A stretch of 64,000 nucleotides of DNA, taken from Kaustia mangrovi. Its GTDB lineage: Bacteria; Pseudomonadota; Alphaproteobacteria; Rhizobiales; Im1. The position numbers and the translations under genes were made by a program. The notes under the pieces are model-generated. The model saw only the letters and a list, made by a program, of their open reading frames with translations. It did not search any database and had not been told where the DNA came from. The stretch spans positions 2,151,001 through 2,215,000 of the forward strand of contig NZ_CP058214.1 of the NCBI RefSeq assembly GCF_015482775.1. The letters are read 5' to 3'. Below, piece after piece: positions 55,667 to 64,000 of this stretch. Each line of letters starts with the position of its first letter. Position 1 is the stretch's first letter.

Positions 55667-56656
55667 TCAAAGGACGACCGCCTCGGGCGGCAGGATGCAG
55701 GCGGCCTTGTGCGGCCCCTGCCCCTCCAGGGGCGGCGGTGCTCCGGTGCGGCACCAGGCAAGCGCCTGACTGCACCGGGGATGGAACGCGCACCCCGGCG
55801 GCAAGGCGAGCGGGCTGGGCGGCTCGCCCGGTAGCGGATCGGCCGGCAGCCTGCGGTCGGGGTCGATGTCGGGAATGGCGCGGATGAGCGAGGCCGTGTA
55901 GGGATGGCGCGGCGCGGCGAAGACAGTCTCCGTCGGCCCCTCCTCGACGATGCGCCCGAGATACATCACCGCGACCCGGTCGCACAGGCGGCGCACGATG
56001 GCGAGATCGTGGGCGATGAAGATCATGGCCATGCCGATGCGGGTGCGCAGCTCCATCAGGAGATTGATGATCTGCCCCTGGATGGACACGTCCAGCGCCG
56101 CCACGCACTCGTCGGCCACGACAAGCTTCGGCTCCATGGCCAGCGCCCGCGCGATGCCGACGCGCTGGCACTGGCCGCCGCTCAGGTCGCCGGGCCTGTG
56201 GTGGGCGAAGCCGGGCCCCAGCCCGACGATCTCCAGGAGGTCATGGACACGGGCTTCGACCGCATCGGCAGACACCTTGCCATGGACGCGCAGCACCTCG
56301 CCGATGGCGTCGCCCACCCGCATGCGCGGGTTGAGCGCGCCGTAGGGGTCCTGGAAGATCAACGCCGTCTCGCGCCTGAGCCGTGCAATGTCCTCGGCGC
56401 CGGCATGCGCCATGTCGACACCGTCGAACAGCACGCTGCCGGATGTGAGCTCGCCGAGCCTGAGAATGGCGCGGCCGAGCGTGCTCTTGCCGCTGCCGGA
56501 TTCGCCGACCAGCCCGAGGGCCTCGCCGGGACGGAGGCTCAGCGACACAGCGTTGACGGCCTTCACGGGCGGCCGGGAGAAGCCGGGGATGAGGCCGCGG
56601 GAACCGAAATGAACGGTCAGGTCGGCGATGTCGAGAAGCGGGGCCGCGGTGCTCAT
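55667..56656 (-). CDS. Peptide ABC transporter ATPase (DppF-like)
   Basis: This 329-residue ATPase has Walker A GLVGESGSGKSTLGRAIL, Q-loop FQDPYGALNPRM, the signature motif as LSGGQCQRVGIARAL, Walker B KLVVADECVAALD and the switch His in FIAHDLAIV. The C-terminal oligopeptide-transporter domain is present (CAFHPRC). Two small differences are seen in conserved motifs (DECV where DEPV/DEPT is usual). It overlaps the other ATPase gene by four bases. Confidence 0.93.
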   Translation of the reverse strand: MSTAAPLLDIADLTVHFGSRGLIPGFSRPPVKAVNAVSLSLRPGEALGLVGESGSGKSTLGRAILRLGELTSGSVLFDGVDMAHAGAEDIARLRRETALIFQDPYGALNPRMRVGDAIGEVLRVHGKVSADAVEARVHDLLEIVGLGPGFAHHRPGDLSGGQCQRVGIARALAMEPKLVVADECVAALDVSIQGQIINLLMELRTRIGMAMIFIAHDLAIVRRLCDRVAVMYLGRIVEEGPTETVFAAPRHPYTASLIRAIPDIDPDRRLPADPLPGEPPSPLALPPGCAFHPRCSQALAWCRTGAPPPLEGQGPHKAACILPPEAVVL

Positions 56657-57654
56657 GTCGCCGTACCCCCCGCGGGCGCCCTCTCCCCGACCGGGTGGTG
56701 GCAGGCCAGCATGTGCCCCGGCTCGTGGGCGACGAGATCCGGCTGTGTGGCGCTGCACAGCGCATCGCCATGTTCGCAGCGCGGATGGAAGCGGCAGCCC
56801 GACGGCATCGCGTCGACACGCGGCGGCTGGCCGGGGATGATGCGCACCGCCTCGCCCGGGCCTCCCTCGCCCGGCTGGCAGGCGATCAGCCCCGCCGTAT
56901 AGGGGTGGCGCGCACGCTGGATGACCTCGCGTTTCGGTCCGCGCTCGACGATGCGCCCGCCATACATGACCGCAACGCTGTCGCAGAGCTGCGAGACGAC
57001 GCCCAGATCGTGCGTGACGAGTACGATCGAGACCCCGCGCCGGTCGCGCAGGTCGAGCAGGAGCCTGAGGATCTGCGCCTGCACGGTCACGTCGAGCGCG
57101 GTGGTCGGCTCGTCGGCAATGAGGATGTCGGGATCGCAGGCGAGCGCCACGGCGATCATGGCGCGCTGGCGCATGCCGCCGGAGAATTCGTGCGGATAGG
57201 CATCGAAACGGCGCGCCGGATCGGAAATGCCCACCTGGCGCAGCACATCGATGGCCTTGCGCCTTGCCTCGCCGCGGCCGACCGACTGATGGAAGCGGAT
57301 GCTTTCGGCGATCTGCCGGCCCACGCTCATGACGGGATCGAGGTGGCTCGACGGGTTCTGGAAGATCATGCCGATGGAGCCGCCGCGCACGGCGCGCATG
57401 GCCGGCTCGTTAAGAGCGGCGATGTCGCGGCCGTCGAGCAGCACCTCTCCGCCGGTAATGGCCAGCCGCGCCCCCGGCAGCAGCCGGATCAGCGCGCGGC
57501 AGGTCATGCTCTTGCCCGATCCGCTCTCGCCGACGAGCCCCAGGATCTCGCCGCGCTTGAGATCGAAGGAGACCCGGTCGACGATGGTGTCCGGGCCGCG
57601 CGGGCCATCGACCGACACCGACAGGTTGCGCACGCTGAGGACGGCCGGGCTCAT
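56653..57654 (-). CDS. Peptide ABC transporter ATPase (DppD-like)
   Basis: This 333-residue ATPase has Walker A LVGESGSGKSMTCRALI, signature FSGGMRQRAMIAVAL, Walker B ILIADEPTTALDVT and LVTHDLGVVSQL. The C-terminal CRFHPRC domain is of the oligopeptide/dipeptide type. It overlaps dppC-like and dppF-like genes at both ends (ATGA), so the four transporter genes are translationally coupled. Confidence 0.94.
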   Translation of the reverse strand: MSPAVLSVRNLSVSVDGPRGPDTIVDRVSFDLKRGEILGLVGESGSGKSMTCRALIRLLPGARLAITGGEVLLDGRDIAALNEPAMRAVRGGSIGMIFQNPSSHLDPVMSVGRQIAESIRFHQSVGRGEARRKAIDVLRQVGISDPARRFDAYPHEFSGGMRQRAMIAVALACDPDILIADEPTTALDVTVQAQILRLLLDLRDRRGVSIVLVTHDLGVVSQLCDSVAVMYGGRIVERGPKREVIQRARHPYTAGLIACQPGEGGPGEAVRIIPGQPPRVDAMPSGCRFHPRCEHGDALCSATQPDLVAHEPGHMLACHHPVGERAPAGGTAT

Positions 57655-58505
57655 TCGCGCACCCCCAGCACCTCGCCCAGCCCGTCGGCCAGCAGGCTGA
57701 ACCCCATGGCGAGCGTGACGATGGCGATACCGGGAAAGGCGGTGATCCACCAGGCCGTGGTGATGAAGCTCTGGCCCTCGGCGATCATGATGCCCCATTC
57801 CGCGGTCGGCGGCTGGACGCCGAGCCCCAGATAGCTGATGGCCGCCCCGTTCAGCAGCACCAGCACCGCGTCGGACATGGAAAAGACCACCGAGCCCAGA
57901 ATGGCGTTGGGCATGAGATGGCGGAACATGACGCGCATGGGGCCGTAGCCGAGGCTGACGGCGGCGACGGCGAAATCGGCGGTCTTCAGAACGAGGAACT
58001 GCGCCCGGATGAGCCGCCCGTAGGAGACCCAGCCGACCAGCGCCATGGCGACATAGAAGCTGCCGAGCCCCGGTTCCAGGATGACGATGATCGCCATCAT
58101 GAGGACGAGGAACGGAAAGGCCAGAACGATATCGATCAGCCGCATGAAGAGCGTATCGACCCAGCCGCCGAAATAGCCGGCGATGCTGCCCGCCGCCGTG
58201 CCGATGACGAAGGGGAAGATGACGCCGAAGACGGCGATCTGCAGATCGACGCGCGCGCTCCAGATGACGCGCGAAAGGATATCCCTGCCGAAATTGTCGG
58301 TGCCGAAGGGGTGGGCGAGGCTCGGCGGCTGGAGCCGGACGGCGGCGTCCTGCGCGATGGGGTCGAACGGCGCGACAAGCGGCGCGAGAAGGGCGAGCAG
58401 GAGCCAGGTGCCGATAATGGCGAGACCGAGAGCCAGCGGCAGCGCCCCGCCGCCGAAGCCGATCCGCCAGCCGGTGCGGGCATGGATGGTGCGGGTGAAG
58501 GTCAC
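57651..58505 (-). CDS. Peptide ABC transporter permease (DppC-like)
   Basis: This 284-residue permease has an N-terminal helix (ALPLALGLAIIGTWLLLALLA), HPFGTDNFGRDILSRVIWSAR (the DppC family block) and the EAA-like loop ISYLGLGVQPPTAEWG. The start is GTG at 58505, with GAGGGTGA upstream; it overlaps the dppB-like stop (GTGA). Confidence 0.92.
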   Translation of the reverse strand: MTFTRTIHARTGWRIGFGGGALPLALGLAIIGTWLLLALLAPLVAPFDPIAQDAAVRLQPPSLAHPFGTDNFGRDILSRVIWSARVDLQIAVFGVIFPFVIGTAAGSIAGYFGGWVDTLFMRLIDIVLAFPFLVLMMAIIVILEPGLGSFYVAMALVGWVSYGRLIRAQFLVLKTADFAVAAVSLGYGPMRVMFRHLMPNAILGSVVFSMSDAVLVLLNGAAISYLGLGVQPPTAEWGIMIAEGQSFITTAWWITAFPGIAIVTLAMGFSLLADGLGEVLGVRE

Positions 58506-59440
58506 AGCTTCACCCTCGGATCGGCGGCGGTGGTCAGGATATCGGCAAGGAAGTTGACCAGCACCGTCGCACAGGCGAACACCATCGCCACGCCCTGCAC
58601 CACCATGTAGTCGCGGGTGAAGATGCCGCGCACCAGCAATTGCCCCATGCCGGGAATGGCGAAGACGCTTTCCAGCACCACGGTTCCGCTGATGAGCCAG
58701 CCGATATTGACGGCCAGGAGGTTGATGGTCGGCACCAGCGAATTGGGCATGACGTGGCGCCAGAACACGGTCGCTTCCGGCAGGCCGCGCGCCCGCGCCG
58801 CGATCGCCTGGTCGGAATTGAGCTCCGCGAGCAGGCTGGCGCGCAGGTTCCGCGTCAGGACCGCCGAAAGGGCGAGCGCCGCCGTGAGGCATGGCAGGAC
58901 CATGTGGTGGAGCTTCTCCAGAACGCTGCGGCCATAGCCGCTGACGGGGAAGAGATCGAGCTGCACGCTGAACACGATGATGAGCATGATGCCCAGCCAG
59001 AAGGCCGGGAAGCCGAGCCCCGCCGTGCTGACCAGCCGGATGATGTGATCGGCCAGCCGACCGCGGCGGCGCGCGGCGACGGTCGCCAGCGGCACCGTGA
59101 TGAGGAGGGCCAGAAGCACGCTGCCGATGACGAGAACCGCCGTCGGCTCGATCCGCGTGGCGATGAGCTTCAGCACATCGACCTTGTAGAGGATCGACTT
59201 GCCCATCTCGCCATTGAAGAGGTTCTTGACGAAGTAGAGATACTGCACCCAGAGCGGCTCGTTCAGCCCGAACTGCTCGCGAATGCGCTCGATGGCGGAC
59301 GCGGTGCTGCGCGGTCCGAGCAGAACGCGCACCGGGTCGCCCGGAATGGACCGGATCAGCACGAAGGTGATGACGCTGATGCCGAAAAGCACCGGGATCA
59401 GCTGCAATGGGCGATAGAGGATGAAACGGTATCGGCTCAC
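58502..59440 (-). CDS. Peptide ABC transporter permease (DppB-like)
   Basis: This 312-residue permease starts MSRYRFILYRPLQLIPVLFG and has the DppB blocks IRSIPGDPVRVLLG, GLGFPAFWLGIMLI and AAVLTRNLRASLL-type loop (ALSAVLTRNLRASL). It forms the channel with the DppC-like protein. It begins 10 bases after the hydrolase gene, so they share a transcript. Confidence 0.93.
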   Translation of the reverse strand: MSRYRFILYRPLQLIPVLFGISVITFVLIRSIPGDPVRVLLGPRSTASAIERIREQFGLNEPLWVQYLYFVKNLFNGEMGKSILYKVDVLKLIATRIEPTAVLVIGSVLLALLITVPLATVAARRRGRLADHIIRLVSTAGLGFPAFWLGIMLIIVFSVQLDLFPVSGYGRSVLEKLHHMVLPCLTAALALSAVLTRNLRASLLAELNSDQAIAARARGLPEATVFWRHVMPNSLVPTINLLAVNIGWLISGTVVLESVFAIPGMGQLLVRGIFTRDYMVVQGVAMVFACATVLVNFLADILTTAADPRVKL

Positions 59441-59450
59441 ACCAGTGTCC

Positions 59451-60341
59451 TCATTCCTCCCTGTTGCGCTTCAGGAAATCGAGAAGCACGGGATAATAGG
59501 CGCCCGGTTCCTCATAGAACGGCATATGGCTGCTGTTCGCAAAGACATGCAGCTCGGCATCGCGCAGCGCCAGCTTCATCCTCATCGCGCAAGCCGGCGT
59601 CAGCTCGTCGTGCTGGCCCGTGGTGATGAGCACCGGCACGGCGATGCGCGGCAGGTCCGGCACGCGGTTCCAGTCCTTCAGATTGCCCGTATAGAGAAAT
59701 TCGTTCGGCCCCTGCATGGTCGTGTAGGGGCCCATGTTCCAGTCGCCAAGCGAGCGCATCACGGGCGCCGGCCACTCGGCCAGCCGGCACACATGGCGGT
59801 AGTTCAGAATGGTGATGGCCGCCTGGTATTCGGGATGGTCGAGCGTACCCTCGGCCTCATGGCGCTGCATCATGGCCACGGTCTCGGGCCCCAGGGCGCC
59901 GCGCAGGCGCTCCAGCTCGCCGGCGAGATGCGGCATGTCGGCCACCGTATCCTCCAGGATCAGCGTCTTCAGCGCTTCCGGGTGCGTCAGCGCATAGTCG
60001 ATGGCGAGCCACCCGCCCCAGGAATGGCCGAGAAGATGCACCTTGCCCAGCCCAAGCGCCTGACGCACAGCCTCTGTCTCGGCCACATAGCGCCCGATGG
60101 TCCACAGCGACGGGTCGTCCGGCCGGTCGGACGCCCCCGTGCCGAGCTGGTCGAAGGCCACGACACGATAGCCTTGCGTCTTCAGACAGGAATGCGCCTC
60201 GCGCAGATAGTCGCAAGGCAGGCCGGGCCCGCCATTCAGACAGAGCACCGTCTCGTCGCCCTCGCCGAAGCCGTAGGCCTTCACGGTGTAGCCGTCCACG
60301 GTCACATCGTGCTGAAAATCGGGGGCAAACTCCTGCCACAT
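59451..60341 (-). CDS. Proline-iminopeptidase-like alpha/beta hydrolase 1 (PipA-like)
   Basis: This 296-residue hydrolase has CLNGGPGLPCDYL (oxyanion hole), FDQLGTGAS, the nucleophile elbow GHSWGGWLAIDYAL (Ser about residue 107), Asp in TTGQHDELTP and His in NSSHMPFYEEP. This is the proline iminopeptidase family. It heads the peptide transporter operon and carries the 16-bp box 63 bases upstream. LuxR solos of the plant-responsive group control a neighbouring pip gene of this kind. No signal peptide; cytoplasmic. Confidence 0.92.
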   Translation of the reverse strand: MWQEFAPDFQHDVTVDGYTVKAYGFGEGDETVLCLNGGPGLPCDYLREAHSCLKTQGYRVVAFDQLGTGASDRPDDPSLWTIGRYVAETEAVRQALGLGKVHLLGHSWGGWLAIDYALTHPEALKTLILEDTVADMPHLAGELERLRGALGPETVAMMQRHEAEGTLDHPEYQAAITILNYRHVCRLAEWPAPVMRSLGDWNMGPYTTMQGPNEFLYTGNLKDWNRVPDLPRIAVPVLITTGQHDELTPACAMRMKLALRDAELHVFANSSHMPFYEEPGAYYPVLLDFLKRNREE

Positions 60342-60404
60342 GCTCGTCTTCCCGCCGCTGTCGAACCGCTTGAAGGCTAGAGGACGGGCCCGCCGGCCGG
60401 CTAG

Positions 60405-60420
60405 CTATCAATTGTAATAG
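60405..60420 (-). promoter_or_regulatory. Candidate LuxR-solo (pip) box 1
   Basis: On the minus strand CTATTACAATTGATAG lies 63 bases before the first hydrolase start. It matches box 2 (CTATAAGAATTGAGAG, 61362-61377) at 13 of 16 positions, and both continue CT. The outer CTAT/ATAG arms are dyadic, as in lux-type boxes. It sits in an AT-rich island between the divergent hydrolase and luxR genes. Confidence 0.6.
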
Positions 60421-60530
60421 AATAGATTGGATTTGCGCTCCGCGAGGGCCCGTGACTAATATCTGGGCTTGACTAAAAACAGGGCAGGCAGCCCCGTCCA
60501 GCCGCGGGGCGGCGACTGTCGCCGGCGGGC

Positions 60531-61325
60531 ATGGAAGGCGGGGCCGTATCGACTGGCATGCTGGAGACCCTGGAGAGAGTGGAACGCAGCCTTGCCGAAG
60601 CGGCGACGCTCGATGGCAAGATCGACTACGCGGTCGCCCTCGTGTCCGCGCTCGGCTTCACCTCGGTCGTCTACGACTACAGCCCCGTCGCCACCTCCCA
60701 TGAAGGCGAGCTTCTGACGCCCTCGCATCTCAGCCTGCGCAACGTGCCGGACGACATGCGCCATCTGTGGTGCGACCGGGGCTATTATCAGCGCGACCCC
60801 GTGCAGCACATGGCGCTGCGCTCCACCCTGCCCTTCATATGGTCCTATCGCCGCAACCGGGACGAGACGGCGCTTGCCGGCTATCTCAGCGACGAGCACC
60901 AGCCGGTGGCGCGCTACCTGCGCGATGCGGACCTCACCTGCGGCGTGACCGTGCCGATCCACCGCACGCGTGGCGACATGGCCACCTTCACCGCGATCCG
61001 GCGCGGCGCGCGCAAGGACTTCGTGCGCGACGCCCGCCATCACCTGGCCGATTTCGGCCTTGTCGGCCAGCTGTTCCACGAGCACGCCTATCCCATGCTC
61101 AGCGAGAAGGAGAAGCGCGCCGCGCCCGTCCGCCTCACCCCGCGCGAGCGCGAATGCCTGCTCTATTCGGCCGAGGGCCTGACCGCCAAGGAGATCGCCC
61201 ATCGGCTGGGGCGCGCCGTGCCGACGGTGACCCTGCACATCAACACGGCCATCAGGAAGCTCGGCGCGCGGAACCGCCTGCACGCGGTCATTCTGGCCAA
61301 TCACTACCGCCTCCTCGAGGCGTGA
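60531..61325 (+). CDS. LuxR-family regulator of the plant-responsive solo type (PipR/OryR-like)
   Basis: This 264-residue protein has an N-terminal autoinducer-binding domain and a C-terminal LuxR helix-turn-helix (LTPRERECLLYSAEGLTAKEIAHRLGRAVPTVTLHI). Aligned to TraR numbering, RDPV gives Asp70-Pro71 and IWSY gives Trp85. Positions 57 and 61 are Met and Trp (MRHLW) instead of Trp and Tyr. That pair marks the LuxR solos of plant-associated bacteria (OryR, PsoR, PipR), which do not sense acyl-homoserine lactones. There is no luxI nearby. It is flanked by two pip-like genes and a peptide transporter, as in PipR loci. The start at 60531 could be 60558. Confidence 0.9.
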   Translation: MEGGAVSTGMLETLERVERSLAEAATLDGKIDYAVALVSALGFTSVVYDYSPVATSHEGELLTPSHLSLRNVPDDMRHLWCDRGYYQRDPVQHMALRSTLPFIWSYRRNRDETALAGYLSDEHQPVARYLRDADLTCGVTVPIHRTRGDMATFTAIRRGARKDFVRDARHHLADFGLVGQLFHEHAYPMLSEKEKRAAPVRLTPRERECLLYSAEGLTAKEIAHRLGRAVPTVTLHINTAIRKLGARNRLHAVILANHYRLLEA

Positions 61326-61361
61326 CGGGCGCCCGCCCCGGCAGCCCACAAGACCGGCATC

Positions 61362-61377
61362 CTATAAGAATTGAGAG
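61362..61377 (+). promoter_or_regulatory. Candidate LuxR-solo (pip) box 2
   Basis: CTATAAGAATTGAGAG lies 62 bases before the second hydrolase start and matches box 1 at 13 of 16 positions in the orientation of its own gene. The equal distance to both start codons suggests a shared activator site. Confidence 0.6.
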
Positions 61378-61439
61378 CTTTCAAGCGCCGCCCTCCAAAC
61401 AGTACCTTGCCTCCGGTTGCATCACTGGAAGGGCGCGAC

Positions 61440-62342
61440 ATGGAGACGATCCTGACGATCGAGGGCTACGCGCCCTTTGGCGGGCACCGGACCTGGTATC
61501 GCATCACCGGCGATCCGGGCCAGGACAAGGCACCGCTGGTCGTCGTGCATGGCGGGCCGGGCTGCACGCATGACTATGTGGACGCCTTCGCCGATCTGGC
61601 CGCCACCGGACGCGCGGTGATCCATTACGACCAGCTCGGCAACGGCAATTCCACCCGCCTGCCCGACAAGGGCAAGGACTTCTGGACCGTCGATCTGTTT
61701 CTCGACGAGATGGACAATCTCCTGTCCCATCTCGGCATTGCGGACCGCTACACGCTGCTCGGCCAGTCATGGGGGGGCATGCTGAGCTCGGAGCACGCGG
61801 TGCGCCAGCCGCCCGGGCTGAAGGGCCTGGTTATCGCCAACTCGCCCCCCAGCATGCGGCTGTGGGTCGAGGAGGCCAACCGGCTGCGCGAGGCCCTGCC
61901 GGCAGAGGTCCAGGCAACGCTCCTGAAACACGAGGCGGCCGGCACGCTGGACGATCCGGACTACAAGCGCGCCTCTCGCGTCTTCTATGACCGCCATGTC
62001 TGCCGGATCACCCCCTGGCCGGAGGAGGTCGCGCGCACCTTCGCCATCATGGACGAGGACGCGACCGTCTATGAGGCGATGAACGGACCGACCGAATTCC
62101 ACGTGATCGGCACCCTGAAGGACTGGTCGATCATCGACCGGCTGCACAGGATTGCCGTGCCCACCCTCCTGATCTCGGGCCGGCACGACGAGGCAACGCC
62201 GACGGTGGTGCAGCCCTTCGCCGACAACATCCCCGATGTGCGCTGGACGATCTTCGAGGAATCGAGCCACATGCCCCATGTCGAGGAGCGCGCCGCCTGC
62301 ATGACTGCGGTTGCCGCCTTTCTCGACGGGCTGGAGGGATGA
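61440..62342 (+). CDS. Proline-iminopeptidase-like alpha/beta hydrolase 2
   Basis: This 300-residue hydrolase has [24 protein letters not shown], the elbow [14 protein letters not shown] (nucleophile Ser), SGRHDEATP (Asp) and [11 protein letters not shown] (His). It resembles the first hydrolase over the full length, including CRxxxWP and [14 protein letters not shown] against GPNEFLYTGNLKDW, so the two are paralogues. ATG 61440 follows GGAAGGG. It lies 114 bases after the LuxR gene, with its own candidate box. Confidence 0.92.
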   Translation: METILTIEGYAPFGGHRTWYRITGDPGQDKAPLVVVHGGPGCTHDYVDAFADLAATGRAVIHYDQLGNGNSTRLPDKGKDFWTVDLFLDEMDNLLSHLGIADRYTLLGQSWGGMLSSEHAVRQPPGLKGLVIANSPPSMRLWVEEANRLREALPAEVQATLLKHEAAGTLDDPDYKRASRVFYDRHVCRITPWPEEVARTFAIMDEDATVYEAMNGPTEFHVIGTLKDWSIIDRLHRIAVPTLLISGRHDEATPTVVQPFADNIPDVRWTIFEESSHMPHVEERAACMTAVAAFLDGLEG

Positions 62343-62606
62343 CGCCGCTTGCAGGCGATGGCTGCCTTCCGGTTCAATCGGAGTCGAACGGCCGCGCCTC
62401 CGCCACCGCGAAATACATCATAGTCACGACCGGACCTCGCATTGAAAGGTCTGCTTCGACCCCCCACCTGCACACCGACCCTGCCGGGCGAAACCGAGTG
62501 TAGTGCCAACGGCGCGCGACCGATTGCTGCCGGGCCGCGAAGGGGTCCCCTTCACACCCCGACATGGCCGTCAGGTGCAAGGCACCGCCATCCTGGAAGA
62601 ACGACA

Positions 62607-63311
62607 ATGACCGATGACCACCATAGCGCCCCGGCATCCCCATTCTTCAATCGGACCATGGCGGAGAGCTATGACGAGAAGAACAGCAAGCTGAGCCCCA
62701 TCTCCGACAACATGCACTTCCTTGTGCGCCTCGTTCTGGCGGACCTGCCGCCGCAGGCAAGGATCCTCTGCGTCGGTGTCGGCACGGGCGCGGAGATTCT
62801 CTCGCTTGCGCACGCCAAGGAAGGCTGGTCCTTCGTGGGCATCGACCCTTCGGCGGACATGCTCGAGGTCTGCCGCCGGCGGCTGGAGCAGGCCGATCTT
62901 CTGGATCGGTGCGAGCTTGTGCATGGCCCTGTCGACCAGGCGCCGCAGGCTGCGGAGTTCGACGCCGTGTTGAGCCTATTGGTTGCCCATTTCGTTCCAC
63001 GCGCCGACAGGACCGGTTTCTATCGGGAGATCCATGATCGGCTGAAGCCGGGCGGATATTTCATCAGCACGGAGATCTGTTGCGATCTCGAGTCGGCCGA
63101 GTTCCCTGAAATGCTCAAGAATTGGGAACGCGTTCAAACCCTGATGGGCGCCACACCGGATTCACTGCAGGCCCTGCCAGACATGCTGCGCGATACACTG
63201 TGCGTGCTGTCGCCGGAGGAAACGAAAGACCGTCTGGAGACGGCCGGCTTCGAATTGCCCGTTCCCTTCTTTCAGGCATTTCTGATCCGTGGCTTCTTCG
63301 CGAAGAAGTAG
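62607..63311 (+). CDS. Class I SAM-dependent methyltransferase
   Basis: This 234-residue protein has the Rossmann SAM-binding motif ILCVGVGTGAEILSLA (about residues 52-67), an acidic residue in VGIDPSADMLEVC, VHGPVDQAP and a post-motif LKPGGYFIST. It fits methyltransferase type 11/12/25. The start follows GGAAGA. The substrate is unknown. The 264 bases before it show no gene or clear signal. Confidence 0.87.
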   Translation: MTDDHHSAPASPFFNRTMAESYDEKNSKLSPISDNMHFLVRLVLADLPPQARILCVGVGTGAEILSLAHAKEGWSFVGIDPSADMLEVCRRRLEQADLLDRCELVHGPVDQAPQAAEFDAVLSLLVAHFVPRADRTGFYREIHDRLKPGGYFISTEICCDLESAEFPEMLKNWERVQTLMGATPDSLQALPDMLRDTLCVLSPEETKDRLETAGFELPVPFFQAFLIRGFFAKK

Positions 63312-63623
63312 GCCGAAGCATCGCATACGGCGCCAAACGCACGACCGATGTCTTCTTCGTCCGGCAAGCCGCGACACCGCAATGCCGAGCTCTCCGACGT
63401 CGTCCGCGACGGGTCTCCAGGATGCCGGTGCCGGGAGAGGAATGGGCGATCCAGGACGCGCCGGAACCCCGCATCGCGGATGAGGAACTCCGGTGGAGGA
63501 CATCGTGCTGATGCCGGTGGACGGCAAGGTGGAGATCCACGCACGCCGATCTCGCCGGACTCCTTGCGCTTTCCGTCCAAACGAAAAACCCCGGCGGTCG
63601 GGCGGGGTCATCGCAAGTAAAGA
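63312..63623. other. Intergenic stretch with no recognised feature
   Basis: Short open frames occur on both strands but none has a ribosome site, recognisable motif or typical codon bias. No promoter or terminator was recognised. Confidence 0.4.
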
Positions 63624-63700
<77 letters not shown>

Positions 63701-63830
63701 TCACTGTCGTGTTGCAAGTGCCCCTTACATAAGGCATTTGCGGGGGATGTAAACCCCCTTGCAGCGATTTCCCCAGACGATCTTTTTGCATGCCCGTCAG
63801 CGGGAGGATCTGCCGTCCGGCGGTGCCTTC

Positions 63831-64000
63831 TCAGCGCCTGTGGACATGGCTGCGCGGCGGTAGGCTCGGGGCCTTGCCGTCGGCATCTTCCGGCGCCTCC
63901 GGGGCGCGGTTCGGAAAGGGAATCACATCGGATTTGCGCGCTCTGGCGGCACGGCGGCCGCCTCGTCGCCCGGGGCCCGAGCGATCGTTTTCCGCCTCCC
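63831..64000 (-). CDS. C-terminal end of an unidentified gene (partial)
   Basis: An open frame enters from the right edge on the minus strand and ends at TGA (63833-63831). The visible 55 residues are polar and basic, with RKSDVIPFPNRAPEAPEDAD and ending SHVHRR. The composition looks like a real disordered tail, but the gene body is outside the window and cannot be named. Confidence 0.4.
   Translation of the reverse strand, partial: EAENDRSGPGRRGGRRAARARKSDVIPFPNRAPEAPEDADGKAPSLPPRSHVHRR

Noticed and set aside
53995..55834. Extension of the MoaD-like frame for about 600 codons
   Set aside because: Beyond the Gly-Gly position it is antisense to the substrate-binding protein gene; a one-base deletion explains the read-through better than a fusion.

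Overview
The window is GC-rich (about two thirds GC by eye) and densely coded, with many 1-17 bp gene overlaps. Its gene content is typical of a free-living or plant/host-associated alphaproteobacterium: several TRAP transporters with IclR regulators, molybdenum hydroxylases, a FUSC-type efflux system and an RTX exoprotein. No 16S or other taxonomic marker is present, so the class is an inference and the genus cannot be named.

Layout. 1-2164 (+): end of a peptide-type ABC ATPase, an unusually short SDR oxidoreductase, and an MFS carrier. 8499-2232 (-): a catabolic operon made of IclR regulator, TRAP DctQ/DctM, cupin, DctP, class III CoA-transferase and two MaoC hydratases, with a 16-bp perfect palindrome upstream as likely operator. 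10060-8750: a DUF3422 protein. 17281-10185 (-): an efflux operon in the order ytcA-mdtN-mdtO-mdtP, followed by two choloylglycine-hydrolase/penicillin-acylase family enzymes. 21478-17515 (-): a second TRAP system with its IclR regulator, divergent from a gamma-glutamyltransferase; two near-identical operators lie between them.

23567-32284 (-): a tandem array of five paralogous genes of no recognisable family, directly downstream of queE-queD-queC. Each has a conserved N-terminus, a variable Ala/Gly/Ser-rich middle and a conserved C-terminal domain. The two intact members contain no cysteine. The four spacers inside the array each carry a 52-53 bp copy of the 3' end of queC, which records how the array grew. 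Three members are interrupted by single-base deletions.

34048-45235: a highly structured intergenic stretch, a small beta-propeller protein, an HTH regulator, a DUF899 protein, a 1,895-residue secreted RTX protein joining propeller, endonuclease/phosphatase and 5'-nucleotidase domains, a PLP decarboxylase and a TetR repressor. 45258-53994 (+): two three-subunit molybdenum hydroxylases. The first is PaoABC-like with a [4Fe-4S] FAD subunit, and its consensus promoter has a palindrome in the spacer. The second is CoxM/S/L-like, followed by a MoaD-like gene. An NTF2-like exported protein on the minus strand sits between them.

54122-62342: a LuxR-family regulator carrying the two ligand-pocket substitutions (Met57, Trp61) that mark plant-signal-responsive LuxR solos. 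It is flanked by two proline-iminopeptidase-like hydrolases and a five-gene peptide ABC transporter. Both hydrolase genes have the same 16-bp box 62-63 nt before their start codons. This looks like a PipR/PipA-type signalling locus and, with the five-gene array, is the most interesting part of the window. The window ends with a methyltransferase, an initiator tRNA-Met and the tail of an unidentified gene.

Caution: single-base deletions in or beside G/C runs affect at least five genes (three array members, the gamma-glutamyltransferase N-terminus and the MoaD-like C-terminus). They may be real decay or consensus-sequence errors.
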